A program made the position numbers and the translations under genes. The notes under the pieces are model-generated. The model ran no database searches and had not been told where the DNA came from. It worked only from the letters and a program-made list of their open reading frames with translations. Positions 15,516 through 22,883 of a stretch of 32,043 bases of DNA are shown in pieces (position 1 is the stretch's first letter; every line of letters starts with the position of its first letter). The stretch is from Lachnospiraceae bacterium (GTDB lineage Bacteria; Bacillota; Clostridia; Lachnospirales; Lachnospiraceae), in the NCBI GenBank assembly GCA_017936785.1, contig JAGBEV010000022.1:1-32043 (forward strand), read 5' to 3'.

Positions 15516-17003
15516 ATGGAAATTTTATACAAAAGTACACGCAGTGACAGCACACCCGTAACAGCATCCCAGGCAATTCTGAAAGGTCTTGCCGATGACG
15601 GCGGATTATTTGTTCCCATGGAAATTCCGGCTCTGGATGTTTCTCTTAAGGAACTTTCCGGGATGACCTATCAGGAAGTGGCTTATGAGGTCATGAAATT
15701 ATATCTGACGGATTTTACTGAGGAAGAATTGAAAAATTGTATCAATAAAGCATATGATGAGAAGTTTGACACGGAAGTGATCGCACCTTTGACAGAGGCA
15801 GGAAATGCCTTTTATCTGGAATTATACCATGGTGCCACCATTGCGTTTAAGGATATGGCGCTTTCCATTTTGCCGCACCTTTTGACAACCTCAGCAAAAA
15901 AGAATGCGGTAAAAAATGAAATCGTAATTCTGACAGCCACCAGCGGCGACACAGGAAAAGCGGCATTGGCAGGATTTGCCGATGTGGAAGGAACAAGGAT
16001 CATCGTTTTCTATCCCAAAAACGGCGTCAGCCCCATCCAGGAAAAGCAGATGGTAACCCAGAAGGGGGCAAATACCCATGTAGTGGGAATCCACGGCAAC
16101 TTTGATGATGCCCAGACCGGTGTAAAGAAATTATTCGGAGATACGGCTCTTGCTAAGGAGATGGATGAAAAAGGATTCCAGTTCTCATCAGCTAATTCCA
16201 TTAACATCGGACGTCTGGTTCCCCAGATCGTTTATTATGTGTATTCCTATGCAATGCTTTTAGGACAGGGCAAGGTAGAAGAGGGAGAAAAGATCAATGT
16301 AGTGGTTCCTACCGGCAACTTTGGAAACATTCTGGCTGCATATTATGCAAAGAATATGGGACTGCCTATTGATAAACTGATCTGTGCTTCCAATGACAAT
16401 AAAGTATTATTTGATTTCTTCCAGAGCGGAACCTATGACAGGAACAGGGAGTTTATTTTGACCAGTTCCCCATCCATGGATATTTTGATCTCATCCAATC
16501 TGGAAAGACTGATCTACAAGATTGCAGGAAATGATTCCGCTAAGAATGCAGCTTTCATGGCATCTTTAAGCAAGGATGGGGTTTATGATATTACCGATGA
16601 GATGAAAGGAAAACTGCAGGATTTCAGAGGCGGTTATGCCAGCGAGCAGGAATGTTTTGACATGATCAAAGGTCTTTATGATGAATTCGGCTATGTGATC
16701 GATACCCATACGGCAGTTGCAGCAGCAGCTTATGCAAAATACAGAGCTGAATCAAAGGATACGACCAAAACTGTCATTGCATCTACGGCAAGCCCATACA
16801 AGTTTACCAGAAGTGTTATGAAGGCAATTGATGAGAAATATGATTCCATGGGGGATTTTGAACTGGTAGATGAGTTATCCAGAATTTCCAATACAGATGT
16901 TCCCAAGGCAATCGAGGAGATCAGAACAGCACCTGTATTACATAATACTGTATGTGAAAAAGAAGAAATGAAGGATGTTGTAAAGAAATTCCTGGGAATG
17001 TGA
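15516..17003 (+). CDS. thrC: Threonine synthase
   Basis: This PLP enzyme converts O-phosphohomoserine to threonine in the cytoplasm. At 495 residues it belongs to the longer class of threonine synthases. The PLP-binding Lys112 lies in GATIAFKDMAL. The PLP phosphate loop is VPTGNFGNILAAYYAKNMG, and TSGDTGKAAL binds substrate. The N-terminal SDSTPVTASQAILKGLADDGGL region and the C-terminal TASPYKFTRSV element are characteristic. It has its own promoter and ends before a bidirectional terminator, so it is a single-gene unit. No thrA or thrB is adjacent. No threonine leader or attenuator is visible in the short 5' region. Confidence 0.96.
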   Translation: MEILYKSTRSDSTPVTASQAILKGLADDGGLFVPMEIPALDVSLKELSGMTYQEVAYEVMKLYLTDFTEEELKNCINKAYDEKFDTEVIAPLTEAGNAFYLELYHGATIAFKDMALSILPHLLTTSAKKNAVKNEIVILTATSGDTGKAALAGFADVEGTRIIVFYPKNGVSPIQEKQMVTQKGANTHVVGIHGNFDDAQTGVKKLFGDTALAKEMDEKGFQFSSANSINIGRLVPQIVYYVYSYAMLLGQGKVEEGEKINVVVPTGNFGNILAAYYAKNMGLPIDKLICASNDNKVLFDFFQSGTYDRNREFILTSSPSMDILISSNLERLIYKIAGNDSAKNAAFMASLSKDGVYDITDEMKGKLQDFRGGYASEQECFDMIKGLYDEFGYVIDTHTAVAAAAYAKYRAESKDTTKTVIASTASPYKFTRSVMKAIDEKYDSMGDFELVDELSRISNTDVPKAIEEIRTAPVLHNTVCEKEEMKDVVKKFLGM

Positions 17004-17040
17004 TATTCTTTCAGAAATCATATATGAATACATAAAAATA

Positions 17041-17091
17041 AACCTGCTTTTCCGGAAAAGATAAATCCGGGAGAGCAGGTTTTCTTTTATT
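17041..17091. terminator. Bidirectional terminator between thrC and citrate synthase
   Basis: AACCTGCT (17041-17048) pairs with AGCAGGTT (17074-17081), with an inner TCCGG/CCGGGA extension. T-rich sequence follows on the plus side and A-rich sequence precedes it, so it can serve both converging genes. A second small stem, GCTCTGT/ACAGAGC (17094-17112), lies just past the citrate synthase stop. Confidence 0.85.
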
Positions 17092-17115
17092 CAGCTCTGT
17101 TTTTGACAGAGCACC

Positions 17116-18483
17116 TTATTTTCTCTTATCAAGAGCTTTATAACGGCAGTCATCATGAATGGGTTTATAAGCCGGACGAATGATCTTACCATTATTGGCA
17201 AGCTCTTCCAGGCGGTGTGCGCTCCAGCCTGTAATTCTGGCAATGGCAAAGATCGGTGTGTATAATTCATATGGCAGATCCAGCATTTTGTATACAAATC
17301 CGGAGTAGAAGTCCACGTTGATGCTGACGCCTTTATAGATCTTACGTTCTTTTGCGATTACCTTGGGAGCCAGCTTTTCTACCAGAGAATACAATGCAAA
17401 TTCCTTTTCCAGTCCTTTTTCCACAGAAAGCCTTTCCACAAAGGATTTAAAGATCACTGCACGAGGGTCGGATTTGGAATAAACCGCATGGCCTACACCG
17501 TAGATCAGCCCTGCGTGGTCGAAGGCATCTTTATTTAAAAGACGTGCCAGATATTCGGAAACTTCCTCCTCATCTTCCCAGTCGGATACTTCGCGCATCA
17601 TATCTTCAAACATACCTACAACCTTGATGTTGGCGCCGCCGTGCCGGGGACCTTTTAAGGAACCGATAGCCGCCGCCATAACGGAATAGGTATCGGTCAT
17701 GGATGAGGTTACTACATGGGTGGTAAAGGATGAGTTATTACCGCCGCCATGTTCCATGTGGAGTACCAGAGCAATATCCAGGATTTTAGCTTCCAGAGGC
17801 GTGTAACTGCTGTCGGGTCTTAAAATATGTAAGATGGTTTCCGCCGTGGATAATTCCGGTTTGGGAGAGTGAATAAAAAAGCTTGCCCCGTCATGATAAT
17901 GTTTGTAAGCGTTATATCCGTAAATGGACAGAAGAGGGAACAGGCTGATCAACTGCAGACACTGCCTCAGTACGTTGGGGATGGAAGTATCATCCGCACG
18001 GTCATCATAGGAATATAAAGTCAGTACCGAACGTGCCAGGGTATTCATCATATCCTTGCTGGGAGCTTTCATAATAATATCCCTGACAAAGCTGGTAGGA
18101 AGAGTCCGGTATTCTCCCAGCAATTTGCAGAAGGAATCCAGTTCTTCTTTATTAGGCAGTTTGTCAAAGAGAAGAAGATAAGTGATCTCTTCAAAACCGA
18201 AACGGTTTTCTTTGGTAAAGCCTTCAACCAGATCTTTTACATTGTAACCGCGGTAAAAAAGATTACCATGGATAGGGATGGTTTCACCATCTACCACTTT
18301 GGATGCCCGCACATCGGAAATGTTGGTAAGACCTGCCAGTACGCCTTTACCGTTCACATCACGAAGCCCTCTTTTGACATCATATTTTGTGAACAATTCC
18401 TGCTCAATAATGCCTGCATTTTGAGACATTTCAGCAAGACGGATAATTTCGGGTGTAATTTTTGAAATGCTGTCGTTTTCCAT
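17116..18483 (-). CDS. gltA: Citrate synthase
   Basis: This enzyme condenses oxaloacetate and acetyl-CoA to citrate, which in such fermenters mainly leads to 2-oxoglutarate and glutamate. At 455 residues it is longer than the roughly 370-430 of common bacterial forms, with an N-terminal extension of about 60 residues. The catalytic residues are visible: His245 in HGGGNNS, His281 in GPRHGGAN and Asp391 in NVDFYSG, with GVGHAVYSKSDPR around His332 binding substrate. An AAAGGTGG ribosome binding site precedes the ATG. No aconitase or isocitrate dehydrogenase gene is adjacent. A 2-methylcitrate synthase is a theoretical alternative, but no propionate genes are nearby. The leader holds a DnaA-box-like 9-mer of uncertain meaning. 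Confidence 0.94.
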   Translation of the reverse strand: MENDSISKITPEIIRLAEMSQNAGIIEQELFTKYDVKRGLRDVNGKGVLAGLTNISDVRASKVVDGETIPIHGNLFYRGYNVKDLVEGFTKENRFGFEEITYLLLFDKLPNKEELDSFCKLLGEYRTLPTSFVRDIIMKAPSKDMMNTLARSVLTLYSYDDRADDTSIPNVLRQCLQLISLFPLLSIYGYNAYKHYHDGASFFIHSPKPELSTAETILHILRPDSSYTPLEAKILDIALVLHMEHGGGNNSSFTTHVVTSSMTDTYSVMAAAIGSLKGPRHGGANIKVVGMFEDMMREVSDWEDEEEVSEYLARLLNKDAFDHAGLIYGVGHAVYSKSDPRAVIFKSFVERLSVEKGLEKEFALYSLVEKLAPKVIAKERKIYKGVSINVDFYSGFVYKMLDLPYELYTPIFAIARITGWSAHRLEELANNGKIIRPAYKPIHDDCRYKALDKRK

Positions 18484-18807
18484 AGTTATGCCACCTTTCT
18501 GCTATGAAATTCTGTTTCTGTTATTTAGGGGTTAACATCAAAAAGATGTGGATAAACTTGACTTGAATGCGTATGATACACACGTTTTGAATCAATATAT
18601 TATTACTATAGCATGAAAACGGAAATTCAGGCAAGGAAAAAGACGGATGTTTATGAATATTTCATATTTTGTTCAGGGTTTCTTTACAGGAAAGGACTGG
18701 ATTTTTATTTCACGGCATTATAGAATGAAAAAAAGTAAAGGGGATAGTAAAAGGGATAGGAGAAAAAACAGTAAAGATCAAGGTATATTTGCGGAAAGGA
18801 TAGTATT
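18484..18807. promoter_or_regulatory. Divergent intergenic region between citrate synthase and deoC
   Basis: This 324-base AT-rich region has no gene. For citrate synthase (minus), TTGCCT (18634-18629) and TATAGT (18610-18605) with an 18-base spacer and TG one base upstream of the -10 form a plausible promoter with a 5' leader of about 115 bases. TGTGGATAA at 18547-18555 is a perfect DnaA-box 9-mer. A tandem 12-base repeat, GTAAAGGGGATA then GTAAAAGGGATA (18735-18758), lies 50 bases before deoC. I see no convincing deoC promoter, only a TATAGA at about 18719. Confidence 0.4.
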
Positions 18808-19464
18808 ATGAATGTAAAAGAAATGATCTCCCATGTGGATCATACACAATTAAAAGCATTTGCAACATGGGAAGATATTGTAAAGCTGTGTGATGAAGCG
18901 CTGGAATTTGGAACTGCATCTGTCTGTATTCCGCCCTGCTATGTAAAGAGGGTACATCAAAAGTATGGAAACAGGCTCAATATCTGTACTGTTATCGGAT
19001 TTCCCCTGGGATACAGCGTCACGGAGGCAAAGGTGGCAGAAACAAGAAAGGCATTGGAAGACGGTGCCCAAGAGATCGATATGGTCATTAACATTTCAGA
19101 TGTAAAGAACGGCGATTATGATAAAGTGACCCAGGAAATCATCAGTGTGAAAAGGGAATGCCTGAATCATGTTCTGAAGGTTATCATAGAGACCTGTTAT
19201 CTGACAGAAGAAGAAAAGATTGCCATGTGTAAAGCGGTTACCGATGCAGGAGCGGAATTTATCAAGACTTCCACAGGATTCGGAACTGCAGGAGCGCAGA
19301 TCGCGGATATCAGACTGTTTAAAGAGCATATCGGTGACGCTGTAAGGATCAAAGCAGCAGGCGGAATCAGGACAAAAGAGGCAATGGAAGAATTTCTTGC
19401 TGCGGGCTGTGAACGGATCGGATGTTCAGCGGCAGGAGACATTATGAGGGCAGAGGAAGGCTAG
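18808..19464 (+). CDS. deoC: Deoxyribose-phosphate aldolase
   Basis: This class I aldolase splits 2-deoxyribose 5-phosphate into glyceraldehyde 3-phosphate and acetaldehyde in deoxynucleoside breakdown. The 218 residues form a TIM barrel. The Schiff-base Lys153 lies in FIKTSTGFGTAGA, the second lysine is Lys182 in RIKAAGGIRT, and Asp91 lies in EIDMVINI. GGAAAGGA before the ATG is the ribosome binding site. No other deo genes (phosphorylases, phosphopentomutase, deoR) are adjacent, so it seems to be a solitary unit. All active-site residues look intact. Confidence 0.96.
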   Translation: MNVKEMISHVDHTQLKAFATWEDIVKLCDEALEFGTASVCIPPCYVKRVHQKYGNRLNICTVIGFPLGYSVTEAKVAETRKALEDGAQEIDMVINISDVKNGDYDKVTQEIISVKRECLNHVLKVIIETCYLTEEEKIAMCKAVTDAGAEFIKTSTGFGTAGAQIADIRLFKEHIGDAVRIKAAGGIRTKEAMEEFLAAGCERIGCSAAGDIMRAEEG

Positions 19465-19529
19465 TGGAAAAGTCCCTGAAGGTATATGGTAATTGATAGA
19501 ATTTTTCTTTTCTTTTACATGATACATTA

Positions 19530-19558
19530 TTGACTTTTTAAATGCCTTTTGAGATAAT
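19530..19558 (+). promoter_or_regulatory. Promoter for pckA
   Basis: TTGACT (19530-19535) and GATAAT (19553-19558) are separated by 17 bases. The predicted start lies near 19565, giving an 80-base leader. The leader opens with a hairpin (GTAC and AGG at 19568-19575 against CCT and GTAC at 19584-19590) and ends with AAGGAGG at 19632-19638. Confidence 0.8.
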
Positions 19559-19646
19559 ACAAAAGGTGTACGAGGTCAAAAAGCCTGTACGAAATAGTCA
19601 TAAGCCGTTTACACGGTAAAAAATACAAATCAAGGAGGACAATAGA

Positions 19647-21353
19647 ATGTCAACAAAAGCATACTATCCAATCGATGAGATCGGTGCAGGAAAAGTTGGT
19701 TTTTCCAAAACACGTTCCATCATCGAAGCTGCTTTCTACGGAAATAACGTAGTAAAAGTAAACACATTAAAAGAAGCTTACGAATTAGCTAAAAATTCAC
19801 CCGGTACTGTTGTAACAGATATGCCTATCAAAGACGGTGAAACATTTGGTCTTGAAAAAGATGCAAAAGTTTTATTATTCAACGATGGTGCAGTTACAGG
19901 ACGTTATGCAGCAGCCCGCCGTATCAAAGGCGAACCCGGTGTAGATGACGCTAAACTGGATAAAGTTGTTATGGATGCTATTTATGAGACACGTTGGAAA
20001 ACAATGTACCATGCAGAGTGTTTCATCGGTCTTGATCCTGAATTCATGGTAAAGGCTCACCTTCTGATTCCTGAAGGAGAAGAAAATATCCTTTACAACT
20101 GGATGTTAAACTTCCAGTACATGTCTGATGAATATGTAAAAATGTACAAAAACTCCAAACCTGTAGGTGACGGAAAAGAGCCTGATATCTATATCTTCTC
20201 CGATCCTCAGTGGGTTCCCGGCGAGAGACCTGATGTTGATTACAGCTGCTTAAGCGATCCTCTGACTCTCTGCTATTTCGATACAAACGAAAACTGTGCA
20301 GCAATCCTTGGTATGAGATACTTTGGTGAGCACAAAAAAGGTACATTGACAATGGCATGGGCTTTGGCTAACAGAAACGGTTATGCTTCCTGCCACGGCG
20401 GACAGAAAGAATATACTTTAGCAGACGGTTCCCACTTTGTTGCATCTGTTTATGGTTTATCCGGTTCCGGTAAATCCACATTAACTCATGCAAAACATGG
20501 CGGAAAATATCCTGCAATCAAAGTTCTTCACGATGATGCTTTCATTATCAATGCAGATACATGTGCATCTATCGCTTTGGAGCCTACATATTTCGATAAG
20601 ACAGCAGATTATCCTACAGGATGTCCTGATAACGAATATTTATTATCCGCTCAGAACTGCTCAGCTACATTAGATTCCGAAGGAAAGATCCAGTTAGTAA
20701 CAGAAGATATCAGAAATGGTAACGGACGTGCCATCAAATCCAAATTATGGTCTCCTAACCGTGTAGATAAGATTGATTCTCCGGTTAACGCTATTTTCTG
20801 GATCATGAAAGATCCTACCATTCCTCCGGTTGTTAAATTAAAAGGTTCTGCATTAGCTTCCGTTATGGGTGCTACACTTGCAACAAAGACATCTTCCGCA
20901 GAGCGTGTTGCTGCAGGTACAGACTTAAATGCAATCCGTATCGTACCTTATGCTAACCCTTTCAGAACATATCCTCTGGTAAATGACTATGAGAAGTTCA
21001 AAAAGTTAGTAGAAGAAAAGAACGTAGACTGCTACATCGTAAACACAGGTGACTTCATGGGAACAAAGGTTAAACCTGCAGATACTTTAGGAATTCTTGA
21101 GACTATCGTTGAAGGAAGAGCTAAATTCGAGCAGTGGGGACCTTTTGCAGATATCGAGATCATGAATGATTGGGATGGCAAGACTGCTGACTTCACACCT
21201 GACTTAAATGATGCTTCTTATGTTGCACAGTTAAAATCCGCTATGGAAACCCGTGTAAAAGCTGTTCAGGATTTCGCAACAAAGAAAGACGGTTACGACA
21301 AGCTTCCTGATGAAGCAGAAGCAGCATTACAGAGACTTGTTGACGCTCTTTAA
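19647..21353 (+). CDS. pckA: Phosphoenolpyruvate carboxykinase (ATP)
   Basis: This enzyme interconverts oxaloacetate and phosphoenolpyruvate with ATP/ADP. In anaerobic gut bacteria it often runs toward oxaloacetate to fix CO2 and make ATP. The kinase-type P-loop GLSGSGKST is at about 270-278, and the metal-binding HDDAF follows about 25 residues later. GRAIKSKLWSPNR and RIVPYANPFRTYPL are further family elements. The 568 residues slightly exceed the usual 530-540, mostly in the N-terminal half. Codon use differs from the neighbours: GGT, GTT, GCT and CGT are frequent where flanking genes prefer GGA, GTA/GTG and AGA/AGG. With a near-consensus promoter and a perfect AAGGAGG site, this points to very high expression rather than transfer. 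A strong terminator follows. Confidence 0.97.
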   Translation: MSTKAYYPIDEIGAGKVGFSKTRSIIEAAFYGNNVVKVNTLKEAYELAKNSPGTVVTDMPIKDGETFGLEKDAKVLLFNDGAVTGRYAAARRIKGEPGVDDAKLDKVVMDAIYETRWKTMYHAECFIGLDPEFMVKAHLLIPEGEENILYNWMLNFQYMSDEYVKMYKNSKPVGDGKEPDIYIFSDPQWVPGERPDVDYSCLSDPLTLCYFDTNENCAAILGMRYFGEHKKGTLTMAWALANRNGYASCHGGQKEYTLADGSHFVASVYGLSGSGKSTLTHAKHGGKYPAIKVLHDDAFIINADTCASIALEPTYFDKTADYPTGCPDNEYLLSAQNCSATLDSEGKIQLVTEDIRNGNGRAIKSKLWSPNRVDKIDSPVNAIFWIMKDPTIPPVVKLKGSALASVMGATLATKTSSAERVAAGTDLNAIRIVPYANPFRTYPLVNDYEKFKKLVEEKNVDCYIVNTGDFMGTKVKPADTLGILETIVEGRAKFEQWGPFADIEIMNDWDGKTADFTPDLNDASYVAQLKSAMETRVKAVQDFATKKDGYDKLPDEAEAALQRLVDAL

Positions 21354-21404
21354 GATTTTAGGATAAAATTATTGTTTATAGTTCATAATATTCTATAGCA
21401 ATAT

Positions 21405-21447
21405 GGGGTTGTCGTGCTAAGTTTTTCTTAGCCGCCAGCCCCTTTTT
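21405..21447 (+). terminator. Rho-independent terminator of pckA
   Basis: GGGGTTG (21405-21411) pairs with CAGCCCC (21436-21442) with one G-T wobble. An inner stem GCTAAG/TTAGC extends it, and five T residues follow. It lies about 50 bases after the pckA stop. Confidence 0.9.
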
Positions 21448-21484
21448 ATACAAAAAAATGAAATGCTATACAGGATGTGATAAT

Positions 21485-22564
21485 ATGGGGAATATTTTAG
21501 AATTTATTGACTGGCGTGGGGATCTGACTTTTGCACAAGATCCCTTTCATGAAGTGGACGGGCTGATCTTAAGTGCAGTATCCTACGTGGAACTGGACCG
21601 GATCGTGTCAGAAGATATTATGGAGCAGATTTTATTGAGAGATGCTTTTGAGGAATTTCAAAGTTATCTTCATGATCCCAAATACCGGAACCTGGGTAGG
21701 ATTATTCCTGATGAAGTATTGGTTTTATTTGAAAAAATGTCCAGATGTAAAAGATATGCCACACTTCGTATGTCCGGCTATATAAATCATGTGGATGAGC
21801 AGAGTGAGGAACAGTTTGCGGCAGTAACCTTTCAAAATGATATGGGAGAGATCTACATTGTTTATCGTGGAACGGATGATACCATTGTAGGCTGGAAAGA
21901 AGATTTTAATATTGCCTATATGGATGTGATTCCTGCCCAGGAAGAGGCAATGAAATATCTGACCAAAGCTGCCGGAAGCTTAAAAGGGAAAATTCGTTTA
22001 ATGGGTCATTCAAAAGGCGGTAATCTGGCGATCTACAGCGCAGCGCGATGCGGTAAGAGAATCCAGAAGAGGATCGCTGGTGTTTATAATATGGACGGAC
22101 CGGGATTTTTGCCGGAATTTTTATCCCTGGGAGATTATCAGGCAGTAAATGAGTATACATTCTGGTATTTACCATATGAGTCAATGATAGGAACCCTGTT
22201 ATGTCACGGAACCAATGAATATGTGGTGAAAAGTACCAGCCGGGGTATCATGCAGCACGATCCGTTTTCCTGGGAAATTATAGGAAAAAGTTTTGTAAAG
22301 GAAGAGTGCCTGTCAAAGGAATCGCTGATTGCCCATCTGGCTATTGATCAGTGTATGAAGAAGCTGACTGTAGAACAGAGAAAAGAGTTTGTGTCCATTG
22401 TTTTTGATGCGCTGGCGGCAACGGAAGCCAAGACTTTAAGTGAGATCACACCCAAGAGTCTGAAAAGCATTATTGATTCGGTCAAAAATGCTGATCCGGA
22501 GTCCAGAAAGCTGTTAATGGATATGGGAAAGCTTGTGTTAAAAACTGTCAGAGAAAACCGATAA
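21485..22564 (+). CDS. DUF2974 (Mbeg1-like) alpha/beta-hydrolase protein
   Basis: The protein opens with MGNILEFIDWRGDLTF, typical of DUF2974 proteins annotated as Mbeg1-like, a common but poorly studied family in Clostridia. A lipase-type nucleophile elbow GHSKGGNLAIY places the catalytic Ser at residue 176. IVYRGTDDTIVGWKEDFN resembles the oxyanion/Asp region of class 3 lipases. The ATG at 21485 is preferred over one nine codons upstream because AGGATGTG lies just before it and the family begins there. Length is 359 residues. There is no signal peptide, so it should act in the cytoplasm or at the membrane. The substrate is unknown. It follows the pckA terminator and precedes the 6S RNA promoter by 7 bases, with no visible terminator. 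Confidence 0.85.
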   Translation: MGNILEFIDWRGDLTFAQDPFHEVDGLILSAVSYVELDRIVSEDIMEQILLRDAFEEFQSYLHDPKYRNLGRIIPDEVLVLFEKMSRCKRYATLRMSGYINHVDEQSEEQFAAVTFQNDMGEIYIVYRGTDDTIVGWKEDFNIAYMDVIPAQEEAMKYLTKAAGSLKGKIRLMGHSKGGNLAIYSAARCGKRIQKRIAGVYNMDGPGFLPEFLSLGDYQAVNEYTFWYLPYESMIGTLLCHGTNEYVVKSTSRGIMQHDPFSWEIIGKSFVKEECLSKESLIAHLAIDQCMKKLTVEQRKEFVSIVFDALAATEAKTLSEITPKSLKSIIDSVKNADPESRKLLMDMGKLVLKTVRENR

Positions 22565-22571
22565 AATCCGG

Positions 22572-22600
22572 TTGTAATTTCTGTATTATTTTCGTATAAT
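22572..22600 (+). promoter_or_regulatory. Promoter of the 6S RNA candidate
   Basis: TTGTAA (22572-22577) and a perfect TATAAT (22595-22600) are separated by 17 bases. The predicted start near 22607 coincides with the 5' end of the folded RNA. Confidence 0.75.
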
Positions 22601-22606
22601 AAATTT

Positions 22607-22770
22607 ACCTGAAATGTTCGATAACTCTTGTTGTTTTGAACCTACATTTACTTTAAACGGGATTCCTATATTGTTTTATGGATGTCATGCCTCCCATTAA
22701 GTGATGAGGACGGCAGAAGTAAAATTGCGGTTACCCACCTGGCTTAGGCTAGGAGTCAAAATACAGGAGC
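22607..22770 (+). ncRNA. ssrS: 6S RNA candidate (RNA polymerase regulator)
   Basis: 6S RNA mimics an open promoter and sequesters the sigma-A holoenzyme. This stretch is non-coding and folds as a long rod. CCTG (22608-22611) pairs with CAGG (22764-22767). TTTTGA (22634-22639) pairs with TCAAAA (22756-22761), ACCTA with TAGG, and TTTACTT (22647-22653) with AAGTAAA (22717-22723). Around the centre, TGAAATGTTCG, TTTGAACCTAC, GGATGTC, TGCCTC and GGTTACCCACCT match my memory of Firmicutes 6S RNAs. A consensus promoter lies directly upstream and a terminator about 20 bases downstream, so the RNA is either about 164 bases after processing or about 215 with its terminator. The SpoIID gene has its own start codon past this region; a reading frame beginning inside the RNA is spurious. 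Confidence 0.75.
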
Positions 22771-22790
22771 CGGCATTTTGGGGCACAAAT

Positions 22791-22820
22791 GAAAAAACAG
22801 TCCTGATGGGCTGTTTTTCA
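22791..22820 (+). terminator. Terminator after the 6S RNA candidate
   Basis: AAAAACAG (22793-22800) pairs with CTGTTTTT (22811-22818), a classical A-stem/T-stem hairpin followed by CATTTTG. It would separate the RNA from the SpoIID-domain gene. Confidence 0.75.
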
Positions 22821-22883
22821 TTTTGTGCAGGCAGCAAGCCGCTGAAAGCAATAAGCCGTGCAATGAGTGAAAAGGGAGAATTT

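Noticed and set aside
22701-22883. N-terminal extension of the SpoIID-domain protein
   Set aside because: This segment is inside the 6S RNA candidate and its terminator, has no ribosome binding site at its start and encodes no family-like sequence before the membrane span; the ATG at 22884 has a good site.
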